Part shown: positions 52,801 through 61,785 of the stretch, piece by piece | How the letters are laid out: each line of letters opens with the position of its first letter | Position numbering within the stretch: the first letter of the stretch is position 1 | Origin: Frankia nepalensis | GTDB taxonomy: Bacteria; Actinomycetota; Actinomycetes; Frankiales; Frankiaceae | Direction: 5' to 3' | Assembly (NCBI RefSeq): GCF_016786325.1 | Contig: NZ_JADWYU010000145.1 | Coordinates: 27,464-91,463, forward strand | DNA length: 64,000 nt | Notes under the pieces: generated by a model | What the model was told of the DNA's origin: nothing | What the model saw: only the letters and a program-made list of their open reading frames with translations | The model's database searches: none | Program-made: the position numbers and the translations under genes

Positions 52801-55800
52801 GACCCGCGTCGCCGCGAAGAGGTCCCGGATCGCGTCGACGATGTCGATGATGTCGCGCAGCCAGGTGAAGGCCGGCCAGTTGACGATCGTGAAGCTGTCC
52901 GACCCGGTGTCGCGGGCGAGGTAGACGAAGTCGCACGCGAGCCGGCCGAAGGGCTCGATCGTCCGGCCGGCTTCGAGGTGCCCGGCGAACCGGCGGGCGC
53001 CGTCGGGGTCCTTGGACACGGCCACCGCGACGGAGCCGAACGGCTCGCCCAGGAAGTTGATGCCGGTCGCGACGCCGAAGGAGGCGTCGGTGCCGGTCGT
53101 GAAGCGCACCTCGGGACCGCCGAGGTACGGCCCGGCGCCGCCGGTCTGCGCCGTGCCGGCGAGCTGGGCGAAGACCATGTCGATCGGCCCGGTCAGCGCG
53201 ATCGCCGCGGTGACGCCGACGGGCCGGCCGGCGGTGTCGGTGCGGACGTCGACGCGCGCGCGGACGTCGACGTCGACGACGAGGCGGATCGTCATGTGGG
53301 CGTCGAGGTGGTACCCGTCGAGCAGGTCGGTGTCGTCCAGGCGGGCGAGCGCCCGGGTCGGGTCGGCGCTCGCCCGGTAGTAGTAGATGCGCGAGCCCGG
53401 CCGCAGGATCAGGTCGACGTAGGTGCCCCAGTCCGAGCCCGAGCCGGTCACGCACTCGGCGAGGAACGACACGATCGAGAAGTCGCGGTCGATGGCGACG
53501 TACGCGAGCGCCGGCGACGAGTCGATCATCGCGAGCCGGGCCGCGAACGACAGGCGGGTGTCGGGCTGCCCGGCGGCCGGCGCCCGGCCGAGCGTGGCGT
53601 GCCCGCTGAGCCAGAACCGGGTCGCGCGGGGACGGGCCGGCACGGCCGGCTGGCCGGCGGTGGCCGGCACCGCGGCCTTGGCGAAGTCGATCTGGGCGGC
53701 GAGCCCGAGGTCGTCGATGCGGATGCCGGGAAGCTCGAACGGCACCACCGACTGGTCGGTCGGCGGCGGGACCGTCGCGGTGGTGACGAGCCGGTCGTCG
53801 TTGACCCGCAGGTTGACGTCGAAGCCGAGCGTCGACCCGAACACGGCGAGCCGGACGCGGGCGTCGAGGGTGAACTCCCGGGCGGCGGCGGGGCGGTAGG
53901 TCAGCCGGATGGCCGGCAGGGCCGAGGTGTGGGTGATGGTGACGAGCCCCGCGAACAGGGTGATGTCGGCGAGGTCGGCACTGAACAGCGTCGCCGTCGA
54001 GTCGGTCCGGTCGATCCGCGCGGTGAGCCGCACCGACGGCGTCGACGGCTGGCCCGCTCCCCCGGTGCCGGTGCCGCCAATGGTGATGATGGTGCCGAGC
54101 AGCGTGCCGGGCCCGCCGGTGTTCACGTCGAGCTCGGCGGTGAACAGCGCGCCGACGGGCAGCGGGTCGGTCGACCCGGCGAGGTCCGCGATCGGGGACG
54201 CGACTCCCGGGGAGGCCGCGGCCAGCGCGGTCGCGACGCGGCTCGCGAAGTCGCCGACGGTGGTGTCGCGGAGGTTCGCGACGATGAGGCGCGCGTGGCG
54301 GACCTTGACGTAGTCGTCGATGCGCAGCGCGCCGAACAGGTTCTCGAAGAGGAAGCCCTCGCCGAGCGACGCCGCCAGGGCGTAGCTGTGGCCGCCCGCC
54401 GAGGCGTCCGGCGCCGCGGGCGCGGGGTCCGAGGGGGCCGGGTTCGAGGGCGCGGGGTCCGCCGGGGCGGCGGGATGGCTGTCCGGGGCCGCGGTGGGCG
54501 CGCAGAGCAGCACCGCGTCGGCGAACCGGGAGAGGCGGCCGCGCAGAACGAGCTCGCCGGTGGTCAGGTTGGCCCACACCGCGGCGGAGTCGAACGTCGG
54601 CGTCTGGGCGTCGGCGGGCAGGACAGCGGCCCAGCGCTCGTCGGCCGCGGCGCCGCTGACGCCGTCGGCGAGCTGGGGCAGCGCGATGCGCGGCGCGTCC
54701 GTCGGCGCCACCGTCCCGGTGAGGATCGTGGGCGTGGCGGCGGTGCCGACCTGGAGACCGATCGTCGCCCGCAGGCCGGCGTAGCTCAGGGATCCGACGA
54801 TCGTGACGACGGTCGGGTCGCCGGTGCGCGCGATGTCGACCGTCCCGCCGATCTGCTCGATGGACAGCGTCGCCCCGCCGATCGTCGGCTGCCAGACGAA
54901 ACTGGCCAGCCCGTCGACGTGGAACAGCCCGGTGTCGGGCACCGCGCGCACGTTCGCGGTCTCGATCGTCACGCGCTCGGGGAAGGCGCCATGCGAACCG
55001 ATGTCGGCGGGGAGCGCGAACTCCGTGGTGGACACGCCGTTCGCGACGGCCACCAGGTCGATCGAGACGGGGTCGGTGAGGGTTCCGCCGAACGACCAGG
55101 GGTCGGCCCCGGTCGGCTTCTCGGCGACGACGGCGATCTCGGCGTCGCCGAGGGTGACGAGGCCCGAGACCCTGCCGGTGATCCGGTCGGCCACGATCGG
55201 ATACGGCGAGGCGATGGCGGCCCGCACGTCGGTGATGGACAGCCGTCCCGGCACCACCGTCCACAGATCCGGGATGAGCAGCAGGAACGACACCCCGACG
55301 AGCGCCCCGCTGTGGCTCTCGAAGCGCGCGACCGTGCGCCACAGCTCGAAACCGCTGGCCAGCGGGAGGGTGGCCGGCAGGTATCCGCCCACCGCGTCCG
55401 GCGCGAGCCAGGCGTCCAGCGCCGAGAAGCCCGGGAAGACCGCGGGGTAGGTGAACCCGATCTCCAGGCGCCACTCGTCGTCCAGACCATTTTTGATCAT
55501 CGCGACGTCGAGCGGCTGCTGGCCGATCGAGACGAGACCGCGCAGCGAGCCCAGCGCCCGGGTCGGCGTGTCTCCCTGACCCGGCGACAGCGCGAGCGCG
55601 ACGTCCAGCTCCGACACGACCAGCGCGTTCGGGATGACCGTCCAGGTGGTCGACTGGTGGAAGGCGAACGCCAGCCAGACCATCCGGCCGGCGTCCGCGT
55701 CGAACGCCACCCGTAACTGGGTGACGTCCAGGCCGCCGAGGGTGGCGAGGCCGACGGGGAGCCCGACCGGCGCGCCGCCCAGGGGCGCGAGCAGGTCACC

Positions 55801-58662
55801 GATCGTCGGGACGTGGATGACCTCGTCCTCCGCGAGACCGAGCGTCCACTCCCGGGTCCTGTCGTCGATCGGCACGGCCACGTCGACGTCGAAGGTGACC
55901 GTCCGCGGGTCGGTGCCCAGCGTGATCGATCCGACGATGTCGCCGCGCGGCGCCCAGCCGTCCGGCCCGCGCTCGACCGCGACCTCCACGGCCCAGTCCG
56001 CGAGGGTGACGACACCGCCGCCGATCGGCCAGGGCCTCGTCTGGTCGAAGCGCAGCAGCACGGTCGTGACGGCACCCGCCGCGACGTCGATGTCGAGCGC
56101 GACGACGCTCAGGCTGATCGACCCGAGCGCGCGCAGGGACTCCGGCAGCGCCGCGAGCACGTCGTCGCCGGAGAAGCCGGCGAGGGTGGCGATCGTCGCG
56201 AGCGTCGGCACCCGGTCGTCGTTCGTGACGACCAGCGTGACGGGGCCCGTCGCCGGGAAGTCGACGCGGATCGTGTAGGGCGCGCCCGCGAGGTTCACCG
56301 TGCCGCTGGCCGAGGCCGAGAACGTGGTGGTGAGGCCGCCGGGCGCCTCGGCGGCCCCGGGGGCGCGGGTGACCGCCAGCGACAGCGTGACGTTCGAGAC
56401 GGCGAGCTCGGGCGCCGTGAGCAGCCGCCACGGCGCGTTGGCCACCCGGACGGTCAGCTCCGTGCGGGTCGCCTCGACTCCGTGCGGGTCGAAGGTGACG
56501 CTCAGGCCGGCGACCGTCGGGCCCGCCAGGTTCGTCAGTGTGCCGAGCGCGGTGACGACCGGCGTCGGCGTGCCGGTGAGCGCCACCGCGTCGGAGACCG
56601 TGGTGAGCTCGCCGACGGCGGCGTCCGGGTCGAGGCGCAACGTGAGCGTCCCGCGCCAGGCGTGCGGAAGGTCGAGTTCGGCCGTCGGCGTCGTGGCGCC
56701 GAGGCCCCGCAGCGTGCCGCGCGCGGTGAACGCGCTGACGTTCGGCGCGTCCTCGGGCGCGCCCGCCTCCGGCGGCGCGGTGCGCAGGGTCACCGTCGCG
56801 TCGGTCAGCGTCAGCGGATCCTGCCCGGCCCGGGAGATGGTGAGCGGGCCGGTCGGCGCCGTGGACACCAGCGTGAACCGCGGCCGGCCGGACGCGTCCG
56901 CCGTCACCGTTCCGGCGAGGGTGACCGGCAGCGTCGGGTGGTCGGTCGGGTCCATCCACTGGCCGAGGTCGGCGCCGAGGTGGGTCAGGCCGGTGAAACG
57001 CGGCTCGGTCGGGGTGTCCGGCGCGGCGGCCGGGTCCGGCGCGGTCGACGCCTCGAAGCGGGCCTCGGCGAAGGCCACGGCGTCCGGCGCGTCGGCCAGC
57101 AGCGTGTCGAAGGCGGCGCCCCAGGTCCAGCCGGCGGGCACCGTGACGGCGAGCCGGCCGCGCAGCAGCCGGTTGTCCTCGACGGTGGCGGTGAACACGC
57201 ACGCCGCGCCAGTCGCCCCCATCAGCGGGGCCGTGCCGCTCAGCGTCAGCGAGGCCCCGTCGGCCGCGAGCTGGGGATCGTCCGCCGAGGCGATCGTGAT
57301 CGGTCCCCGGAACGCGGCGACGAGCGACGCGGCGACCGCGTCCGCCCGTTCGGGCAGGTCCGCGGGGAACGCCGCCGCGTCGAGCCCGTAACGCCAGTCG
57401 CGCCCCGCGCCCTCGGTCGGCGCTCCGTCGGTCGGCGCCGGGTCGGGCTGGGTCCGCGCCGCGACGAGGCGGTCACGCAGCGCCGTCAGGATGGCCCGCG
57501 CGGACACCAGCCGGAACGCCACCGGGGCGCTCCACGGCCCGACCGACTCCCCGCCGTGCTCGCGCACGCTGGCCCGGTACGTCACGTCCCTGGCGAGTCC
57601 TTGCGCCACGGTCGCGGCGAACGGCGGCGCGTCCACGGTGAGCGGCCCGAGCACGACGCCGTCGTCGTCACCCGGCCCGGTGACGACCAGCTCGTGGCTC
57701 GTGCTCGCGGGGTCGGCCGTCCAGTTCAGCGAGACGCCGTCCGCGATCGGCGTCACCGTGATCGTGGGCGCGCCGAGGTCGACCGGCCGGATGCGGACCA
57801 CCGGGCTCGGCGGGCCGACCACCCAGCCGCGCACGTCGTAGTCGGCGCCCGCGTGCGGCGTGAAGGTCGGTGAGGTGAGCACGACGGGGAACACGAGCCC
57901 GTCCGCCGGCAGGTCGACCTGGTAGAGCACATCGGCACCGTGCGCGACCTCGACGTGATAACCGGCGGCGCTCGGGACCGGCGTCCACCGCGCGCGCAGG
58001 TCGTGGTTCTCGTAGCTGACGGTGAGGTCGAGCAGCAGCGCGCGGCGGGGGTCCTCGCGCAGCGACACGGCGGACAGCTCGGTCCAGGTGGCGGTCGCGG
58101 CGTCGGCGACGGCGAGGTCGAGCCCCGTCAGGCCGCGCAGCGCGGCGCGCAGCTGGTCGTCGGTCGCGGCGGCGCCGGTGGCGAGGTCGCGCCAGCCCGC
58201 CGCGGCCGACAGCCGCGCGCTCAGGTCGAAGCCGCCGGCGACCGTGGCCGACGGCGCCGAGACTCCGGCGGCGCGCGCGTCGAGGCCGAGGCTGGTCGTC
58301 CCGGCGCGCAGCACCACCGCGTCCGGTCGGGTGGGCAGGTCGGTGACCGGTTCCGGCCCGAAGCGCAGCGTCGCGGACAGCGTGCCGCCCTCGAAGCCGC
58401 TCCGGTCACCGGCGACGAGACCGGGGGCGCTGAAGAACCACGGCGCCGGCGGGGTCGTGGGGCCCGCGGGCGGCTCGGAGGGCTCGGACGGCTCGGAGGG
58501 TGCCGGGTGGACGACCCGGATGGCGCCGGGTGCCGTGCCGCCCTGGACGGGGCCCGCGGCCGGGGCGATCCAGGTGGGCTGGCCGCTCAGGGGGCTTCCC
58601 GCGCCGTCGGTGGCCGTCCAGCCCTGGGCGTCGGAGGTGAAGGCGAACTCGATGGGTTCCAT
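49867..58662 (-). CDS. Giant modular protein (2931 residues) of unknown function
   Basis: One frame of 2931 residues from ATG 58662, one base after the upstream stop (TGAcATG), with GGAG 11 bases before. Residues ~1-120: beta domain starting IEFAFTSDAQGWTATDG. ~215-394: two fibronectin type III-like units. ~400-2070: a long beta-rich region with internal repeats of ~130 residues, marked by tryptophans at 745, 878, 1007 and 1134 (WTVIPNALVVSELDVALAL, WTVVPGRLSITDVRAAI). ~1395-1425: Ala/Pro/Asp/Ser linker. ~2074-2145: Ala-rich helix then a poly-Gly tract. ~2160-2431: three more fibronectin-like units. ~2432-2931: helical repeats. No signal peptide, no catalytic motif. Role unknown; perhaps a scaffold, adhesin or toxin-like shell. 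Confidence 0.88.
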   Translation of the reverse strand: MEPIEFAFTSDAQGWTATDGAGSPLSGQPTWIAPAAGPVQGGTAPGAIRVVHPAPSEPSEPSEPPAGPTTPPAPWFFSAPGLVAGDRSGFEGGTLSATLRFGPEPVTDLPTRPDAVVLRAGTTSLGLDARAAGVSAPSATVAGGFDLSARLSAAAGWRDLATGAAATDDQLRAALRGLTGLDLAVADAATATWTELSAVSLREDPRRALLLDLTVSYENHDLRARWTPVPSAAGYHVEVAHGADVLYQVDLPADGLVFPVVLTSPTFTPHAGADYDVRGWVVGPPSPVVRIRPVDLGAPTITVTPIADGVSLNWTADPASTSHELVVTGPGDDDGVVLGPLTVDAPPFAATVAQGLARDVTYRASVREHGGESVGPWSAPVAFRLVSARAILTALRDRLVAARTQPDPAPTDGAPTEGAGRDWRYGLDAAAFPADLPERADAVAASLVAAFRGPITIASADDPQLAADGASLTLSGTAPLMGATGAACVFTATVEDNRLLRGRLAVTVPAGWTWGAAFDTLLADAPDAVAFAEARFEASTAPDPAAAPDTPTEPRFTGLTHLGADLGQWMDPTDHPTLPVTLAGTVTADASGRPRFTLVSTAPTGPLTISRAGQDPLTLTDATVTLRTAPPEAGAPEDAPNVSAFTARGTLRGLGATTPTAELDLPHAWRGTLTLRLDPDAAVGELTTVSDAVALTGTPTPVVTALGTLTNLAGPTVAGLSVTFDPHGVEATRTELTVRVANAPWRLLTAPELAVSNVTLSLAVTRAPGAAEAPGGLTTTFSASASGTVNLAGAPYTIRVDFPATGPVTLVVTNDDRVPTLATIATLAGFSGDDVLAALPESLRALGSISLSVVALDIDVAAGAVTTVLLRFDQTRPWPIGGGVVTLADWAVEVAVERGPDGWAPRGDIVGSITLGTDPRTVTFDVDVAVPIDDRTREWTLGLAEDEVIHVPTIGDLLAPLGGAPVGLPVGLATLGGLDVTQLRVAFDADAGRMVWLAFAFHQSTTWTVIPNALVVSELDVALALSPGQGDTPTRALGSLRGLVSIGQQPLDVAMIKNGLDDEWRLEIGFTYPAVFPGFSALDAWLAPDAVGGYLPATLPLASGFELWRTVARFESHSGALVGVSFLLLIPDLWTVVPGRLSITDVRAAIASPYPIVADRITGRVSGLVTLGDAEIAVVAEKPTGADPWSFGGTLTDPVSIDLVAVANGVSTTEFALPADIGSHGAFPERVTIETANVRAVPDTGLFHVDGLASFVWQPTIGGATLSIEQIGGTVDIARTGDPTVVTIVGSLSYAGLRATIGLQVGTAATPTILTGTVAPTDAPRIALPQLADGVSGAAADERWAAVLPADAQTPTFDSAAVWANLTTGELVLRGRLSRFADAVLLCAPTAAPDSHPAAPADPAPSNPAPSDPAPAAPDASAGGHSYALAASLGEGFLFENLFGALRIDDYVKVRHARLIVANLRDTTVGDFASRVATALAAASPGVASPIADLAGSTDPLPVGALFTAELDVNTGGPGTLLGTIITIGGTGTGGAGQPSTPSVRLTARIDRTDSTATLFSADLADITLFAGLVTITHTSALPAIRLTYRPAAAREFTLDARVRLAVFGSTLGFDVNLRVNDDRLVTTATVPPPTDQSVVPFELPGIRIDDLGLAAQIDFAKAAVPATAGQPAVPARPRATRFWLSGHATLGRAPAAGQPDTRLSFAARLAMIDSSPALAYVAIDRDFSIVSFLAECVTGSGSDWGTYVDLILRPGSRIYYYRASADPTRALARLDDTDLLDGYHLDAHMTIRLVVDVDVRARVDVRTDTAGRPVGVTAAIALTGPIDMVFAQLAGTAQTGGAGPYLGGPEVRFTTGTDASFGVATGINFLGEPFGSVAVAVSKDPDGARRFAGHLEAGRTIEPFGRLACDFVYLARDTGSDSFTIVNWPAFTWLRDIIDIVDAIRDLFAATRVDGCGALVNFVAQRAFTSAWSMDPDVRSDGGDLVFSLTGSYALSLVGQSTPFVTVAFPAFEVRIPSSTRYADLPEALAAGIARASGDLVLQLLRSPEKIAAFAGIVFGEQAAAYAATLLCKGLVDAAVTAAADAAATAMAAATSAAAGAAAAVAAAAAAIAAAVGGGGGGGGGGGGGGGGGGGGGGNGGGNGGGGGQPTPTPTPAVPVVTGFTYANGAFTLDWSPASYAGGYEAELRSPTGAILRTASLGLADRPLRLVHQAAATSLPVGTYVGQARAVRGDQQSAWAPASLTKAPTPGATLAYSAGSLVATWAAVAGAAYEVAFVDPAGASIATRTDVRAGTVSVPLDDPREGAYSARVRPLGGDIPADWSAPAAATALTMPAPAGLVVRAAGGALTVTFPSVANAAEYLAEVTAVAVTTVTPVTTVTGPAGAASAPVTLTLPAPAGRPYAAGTTYGVRIRARRPDAVGAWSTRATIVYDTAPGWSLSLRNDLTAAPTPAGPDDGVLRALVTTPTGVAPVDVPPGATVTLGAGGAGATVAAVEIIRSLPRAPGLRDATRYRVSALTRGGAVTLSFGAIAAGTAAGTDFGVGRTRGFLFGTAALWADTVADRAMASRLFDVLTDTVAVAAALRSAYDGLDSTAITPPLLAAIRDPATLPRGIVAPAAPALTASGTVVPLLTNYFGSANAQLGLAAALLVAGQGLGATPTRTAAELLPLGQAAFTVSAGMVRADRAVALARALAALKVPPVVTGNVIAQAPALASLTPDERATLVAVALKYAYEEPAAARATSYVASIARLVSPPVAGARLRAIDPAAGATDQANALTAAYTGQPASAFLLAWALADTGVPPDQVATRTRQAIPTASAADIASALAAAQDPAVTAARDAVRGEPCSLPEAARRRRTSFAGLHPRRSAYALARADGVGLARPAVLGAALLIVGHTDADVQATLLACFPELTTSTLTPIMTEAAQIRELYR
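52228..52312 (-). repeat. Poly-glycine codon tract inside the giant gene
   Basis: A run of GGN codons (on the minus strand) encodes about 28 residues, nearly all glycine with a few asparagines, at residues ~2117-2145 of the giant protein. It follows an Ala-rich helix and precedes a TPTPTP linker, so it is a flexible hinge between the two halves. The triplet tract is prone to slippage and to sequencing error. Confidence 0.9.
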
Positions 58663-58663
58663 G

Positions 58664-60058
58664 TCAGATCGGCGCTCCGTCGTCACCGTTGGCGCGGTGA
58701 CCGTCGACGGTCAGACCGGCAAGTTTCCGCCCCCTGGCCAGGTTGCGCAGGTTCATTCCGGCCAGGATGAAGTTGCTGACGTCGATGCTGGGCGCGCCCG
58801 CCGGATTGTCGACGAATCCGTCGATGAGCGTGTCGTACAGCCCGAGCGCGAGAGCATGGCTGAAGGGTCCGGCGTCCCGCGGTCTGCTGATGGAGGTGAA
58901 CAGCAGCTCCCGGGTGTCCGGGTAGAACTTCTGGCATACCGACCAGGTGAACCCGTGCATTGGGTAGAGGTCACCTAGCGGATTGCTGCGCCGGGTCCGT
59001 ACGTGTCTGATCTGGGCCATCAGGTAGGTCGTGTACCGCCACTCGACGGTGAAGGTGTTCTTGCCGACGACGAACGGCAGCGTGTCCAGCCCGCTCACGC
59101 CCCGGGTCCGCGGGCCGCGTTCGACCTCGGTCAGGTTGTCCTCGTCGTCCTCGATGGCCTGCGTCATTCTCAGCAGACTCGTCATGACGGCCGACTGCCG
59201 GGCCGAGTCGATTTCGTGGGCCGCCAGCAGGTGCACGTTGACGGCCGTGTTGCTGTCGTTGGGATAGACGCACAGGAAGGGGTTGATTCCCTCGGTGTCG
59301 GGCAGCTCGATGAGCGTGTAGCCGCCGATCACGGTGCCCGCCAGGTCGGCGTAGCTGAGCCCCGGCAGGTCCCCGGTGCGCTGCAGGTCGATGAGCGCGA
59401 CGTGATACGCCCCGTCGTTGGCGATGTCGGCCGGCTGGCAGGGCACCGCGCGCAGCCGGTTGTCCGGGGTGAGCTGCCGGGCGACGTCCTTCGCGGTCAG
59501 CAGGCCCGGGACGAGCTCGGCCACCAGCGAGGCGCACCTTGCCTGACTACGGTTCGTGCCGTCGTAGGCGAACAGGAGGACGCCGTTCGTCCGTGGATAT
59601 GTCGCGAACTGCGTCGCTGTGGTGAACTGCGAGCTGAGGGATCCGTTGTACGCGTAGAAGGGATTCAGCTTGCGTATCTGCCGATCGACCCGCGCGGCGG
59701 CGTCCGCGGGACCCATGAAGTCGACGAAGGTGTTGCCGGGGCCGGCGTAGAACGCGCGGTCGGCGACGTGGCCGCCGTAGGCCTCCGGGCGCACCGACAC
59801 GCCGTTGAAGTAGATGTTGATGAACTGCATGTAGCCGGCGAACTCGGCGTTGGACGGAACCGGCTTCGACGTGTTGTCCTGGGTCGGGTCGTAGTAGGCA
59901 CGGGCGATGACGGGCTCCTCGAACGAGTCGTCGACGCCCAGGAAGTGCGGGCCGATCTTCCAGTAGAGCCGGCCCAGCGGGGCGCGCGTCGACTCGTCGG
60001 CGACGACACCGCTCAGATACCAGAGCCCGTCAGTTCCGCGGACCGGGACCAGGGTCAT
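58664..60058 (-). CDS. Unrecognised 464-residue protein of the giant-protein operon
   Basis: 464 residues, ATG 60058 with a strong GAGGTGAGGA before it. I recognise no family. The sequence is of mixed alpha/beta type with no signal peptide or membrane segment. Notable stretches: DGLWYLSGVVADESTRAPL at the start, a Tyr/Phe-rich part (FAGYMQFINIYFNGVSV), VALIDLQRTGDLPGLSYAD, an acidic IEDDEDNLTEVERGPR, and FILAGMNLRNLARGRKL at the end. Four cysteines are spread out. Its stop lies one base before the giant gene start, so they are tightly coupled and probably form a complex or act in order. Confidence 0.8.
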   Translation of the reverse strand: MTLVPVRGTDGLWYLSGVVADESTRAPLGRLYWKIGPHFLGVDDSFEEPVIARAYYDPTQDNTSKPVPSNAEFAGYMQFINIYFNGVSVRPEAYGGHVADRAFYAGPGNTFVDFMGPADAAARVDRQIRKLNPFYAYNGSLSSQFTTATQFATYPRTNGVLLFAYDGTNRSQARCASLVAELVPGLLTAKDVARQLTPDNRLRAVPCQPADIANDGAYHVALIDLQRTGDLPGLSYADLAGTVIGGYTLIELPDTEGINPFLCVYPNDSNTAVNVHLLAAHEIDSARQSAVMTSLLRMTQAIEDDEDNLTEVERGPRTRGVSGLDTLPFVVGKNTFTVEWRYTTYLMAQIRHVRTRRSNPLGDLYPMHGFTWSVCQKFYPDTRELLFTSISRPRDAGPFSHALALGLYDTLIDGFVDNPAGAPSIDVSNFILAGMNLRNLARGRKLAGLTVDGHRANGDDGAPI

Positions 60059-60083
60059 TCCTCACCTCGTGGTGATCGAACGG

Positions 60084-60110
60084 CGGTTCGGACACCGAGC
60101 CGCCGAACCG
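60084..60110 (-). promoter_or_regulatory. Hairpin between the MBL gene and the 464-residue gene
   Basis: CGGTTCGG at 60084-60091 and CCGAACCG at 60103-60110 pair perfectly around an 11-base loop, within the 80-base gap of the operon. It may be a partial terminator or processing site that sets a different level of the MBL protein compared with the downstream proteins. Confidence 0.45.
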
Positions 60111-60138
60111 TCGGCGTCGGTTCCGTTCGGCGAATGGC

Positions 60139-61656
60139 TCAGTGGGTGACCTCGTGGAGCCACGGTCCGAGCGCGTAACCGCCCGCCACGGCGTTCGCCT
60201 TGGCCGGGTTCGGGGCGTCCGTCGTCACCGGCCGCAGCGCGTTGCTCTTGTCCGTGACGTTGGACAGCAGGCCGCTCCCGTAGACCTGGACGACGAGCTT
60301 CTCGCCCGCTTTGGTGGCGTCCTGGATCTTCTTGACGCTCTCGTCCGTGGGCCGGATGACGATGTCACCGCAGATCCTGGCCCCGTACAGGTTCACGCCG
60401 AAGGCCGTGTTCCTGACCTTCTGCGCGCACTCGGTGATGTACACGCGGTCGACGGAGTTCGGGACCGTGGTCGCGTCCGGCAGGTTCCAGGTGGGCGTCT
60501 TCGCCTTGCTCACCCGGTTCATCACCTGCTGGGTCGGATGATTGTGGAACCGGACCCGGAACCCCGACGAGATGGCGACGAGCAACGGCCGCAGCGCCGA
60601 CAGCGTGTAGACGTCGACACTGGACGAGCTGCCGTGGTGGTTGGCCTTGAAGACAGTGCAGTACGCCGCCCACGGAAACTTCGGCTCACCGCTCTTGTAG
60701 GTCGTCGTGGCTGGATAGAGCTTGATGAGCGCCTTGCGCAGCCTGGTCTCCACGTCGGCGTGCACGGAGTAGAACTTCTTCCCGGCCGGGTCCATGGCGT
60801 TGTCTCCGGTGTTTCCCCCGTCGGCCATGCCGTCACCGGCGATGTCTCCACCGAGAAAGTAGCGGAACGACCCGTACTCCAGCATGACCACGATGGACTG
60901 GTCGTTCTGGTCGACCTTCTTGCTCTTGCCCTCGATCGACCAGTAGTTGCCCTTCGTCCATCGCACGGCCTGTCCCGCGGCGTACACGGAGACGGTTATC
61001 GGGATGCCGTCGACGCCCGTGCCCAGAGAAATCTTCGTGAATTCCGTCTCGCCTTCGTCGGAATATCCGGCCGGATAGATCGGGAACTCGTCGGTCCACG
61101 CCTCCGACGCCGTCTTGGCCGTCTTGATGTCCTCCTTAAGGTTGAACAGGCGGTCCGTGTCGGGATCGACTTTCTTGCGGAAGGCGTTGTAGTACATGAT
61201 GTCCGGCCGGTAGCGCTCGACGATCTCGACCTTGACGGTCTTCTTCTTGTTCTTGCCGACCGTCACCTTCTCCTTGCGCTCCTTGAAGACCGAGCGCAGG
61301 CCGGCGATGTGATCGTCATGGTAGTGGGTGGCGAGGATGCTGAAACCCTTGACCCAGTACTTCTTCGGGTTCACCACGCCGTGCGCCTCGAGCGCGTTGA
61401 TGACGTCGCCGCCGTAGTCGTCGTCGCCGCCGTCGATCAGCAGCGCGTTGTTCACCGTCCCGAGCAGCGTCGCCTTCGCGTTTCTCCCCGTCTCGCTGAG
61501 TACCAGCGGGACCCAGTCGATGGGGTCGGTGGGCCGAGGGATCTTGGCGGCGTCGAGGGCCTGGCCGACCTTCGCCAGGTCGCGATTGATGATAAGCGTC
61601 GCGTCACCCTGGCTCACATTGATGTGATGGATCTCCAGGCTGGCGGATACCGCCAC
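60139..61656 (-). CDS. ComEC-like metallo-beta-lactamase-fold hydrolase, first gene of the giant-protein operon
   Basis: 505 residues from GTG 61656 (GGGGGAG nine bases upstream). ASLEIHHINVSQGDATLII opens the fold as in ComEC C-terminal domains. The metal motif THYHDDH (H111, H113, D115, H116) is intact, with FLGGDIAG (D271) and KANHHGSSSS (~338-346) as later ligands. A lysine-rich insert (~125-205, e.g. KVTVGKNKKKTVKVEIVER) is unusual for this GC-rich genome. No membrane or signal segment, so it is a free soluble relative of the ComEC nuclease domain and may cut nucleic acid or another phosphodiester. Function in the operon unknown. Base and lysine use suggest acquisition from outside. Confidence 0.85.
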   Translation of the reverse strand: MAVSASLEIHHINVSQGDATLIINRDLAKVGQALDAAKIPRPTDPIDWVPLVLSETGRNAKATLLGTVNNALLIDGGDDDYGGDVINALEAHGVVNPKKYWVKGFSILATHYHDDHIAGLRSVFKERKEKVTVGKNKKKTVKVEIVERYRPDIMYYNAFRKKVDPDTDRLFNLKEDIKTAKTASEAWTDEFPIYPAGYSDEGETEFTKISLGTGVDGIPITVSVYAAGQAVRWTKGNYWSIEGKSKKVDQNDQSIVVMLEYGSFRYFLGGDIAGDGMADGGNTGDNAMDPAGKKFYSVHADVETRLRKALIKLYPATTTYKSGEPKFPWAAYCTVFKANHHGSSSSVDVYTLSALRPLLVAISSGFRVRFHNHPTQQVMNRVSKAKTPTWNLPDATTVPNSVDRVYITECAQKVRNTAFGVNLYGARICGDIVIRPTDESVKKIQDATKAGEKLVVQVYGSGLLSNVTDKSNALRPVTTDAPNPAKANAVAGGYALGPWLHEVTH

Positions 61657-61756
61657 GAAGCCACACTCCCCCGGTCGAGCCCATGGCGGCAGAAATCGCG
61701 AAGGCAAACGATGATTGGTTCCCCCGAAGGCGCACGCGGGCGCCGATGTTTTCTAA

Positions 61757-61785
61757 ACCCTAGGATGCGACCAGATTAGTGTCAA
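61757..61785 (-). promoter_or_regulatory. Sigma-70-type promoter of the giant-protein operon
   Basis: On the minus strand TTGACA (61785-61780) is followed after 17 bases by TAGGGT (61762-61757). The -35 is a perfect consensus and the -10 fits the loose actinomycete form. A start of transcription near 61750 would give a leader of about 95 bases. Confidence 0.7.

Noticed and set aside
49978..55716. A very long plus-strand open frame opposite the giant gene
   Set aside because: It is rich in Arg/Gly/Asp with no domain-like pattern and mirrors third-position GC of the minus-strand gene. Long antisense frames are expected at this GC content.
60084..60110. Full intrinsic terminator after the MBL gene
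   Set aside because: The stem is only eight base pairs with an 11-base loop and no T-tract, and the next gene has a strong ribosome binding site, so a complete stop is unlikely; listed only as a possible attenuating hairpin.
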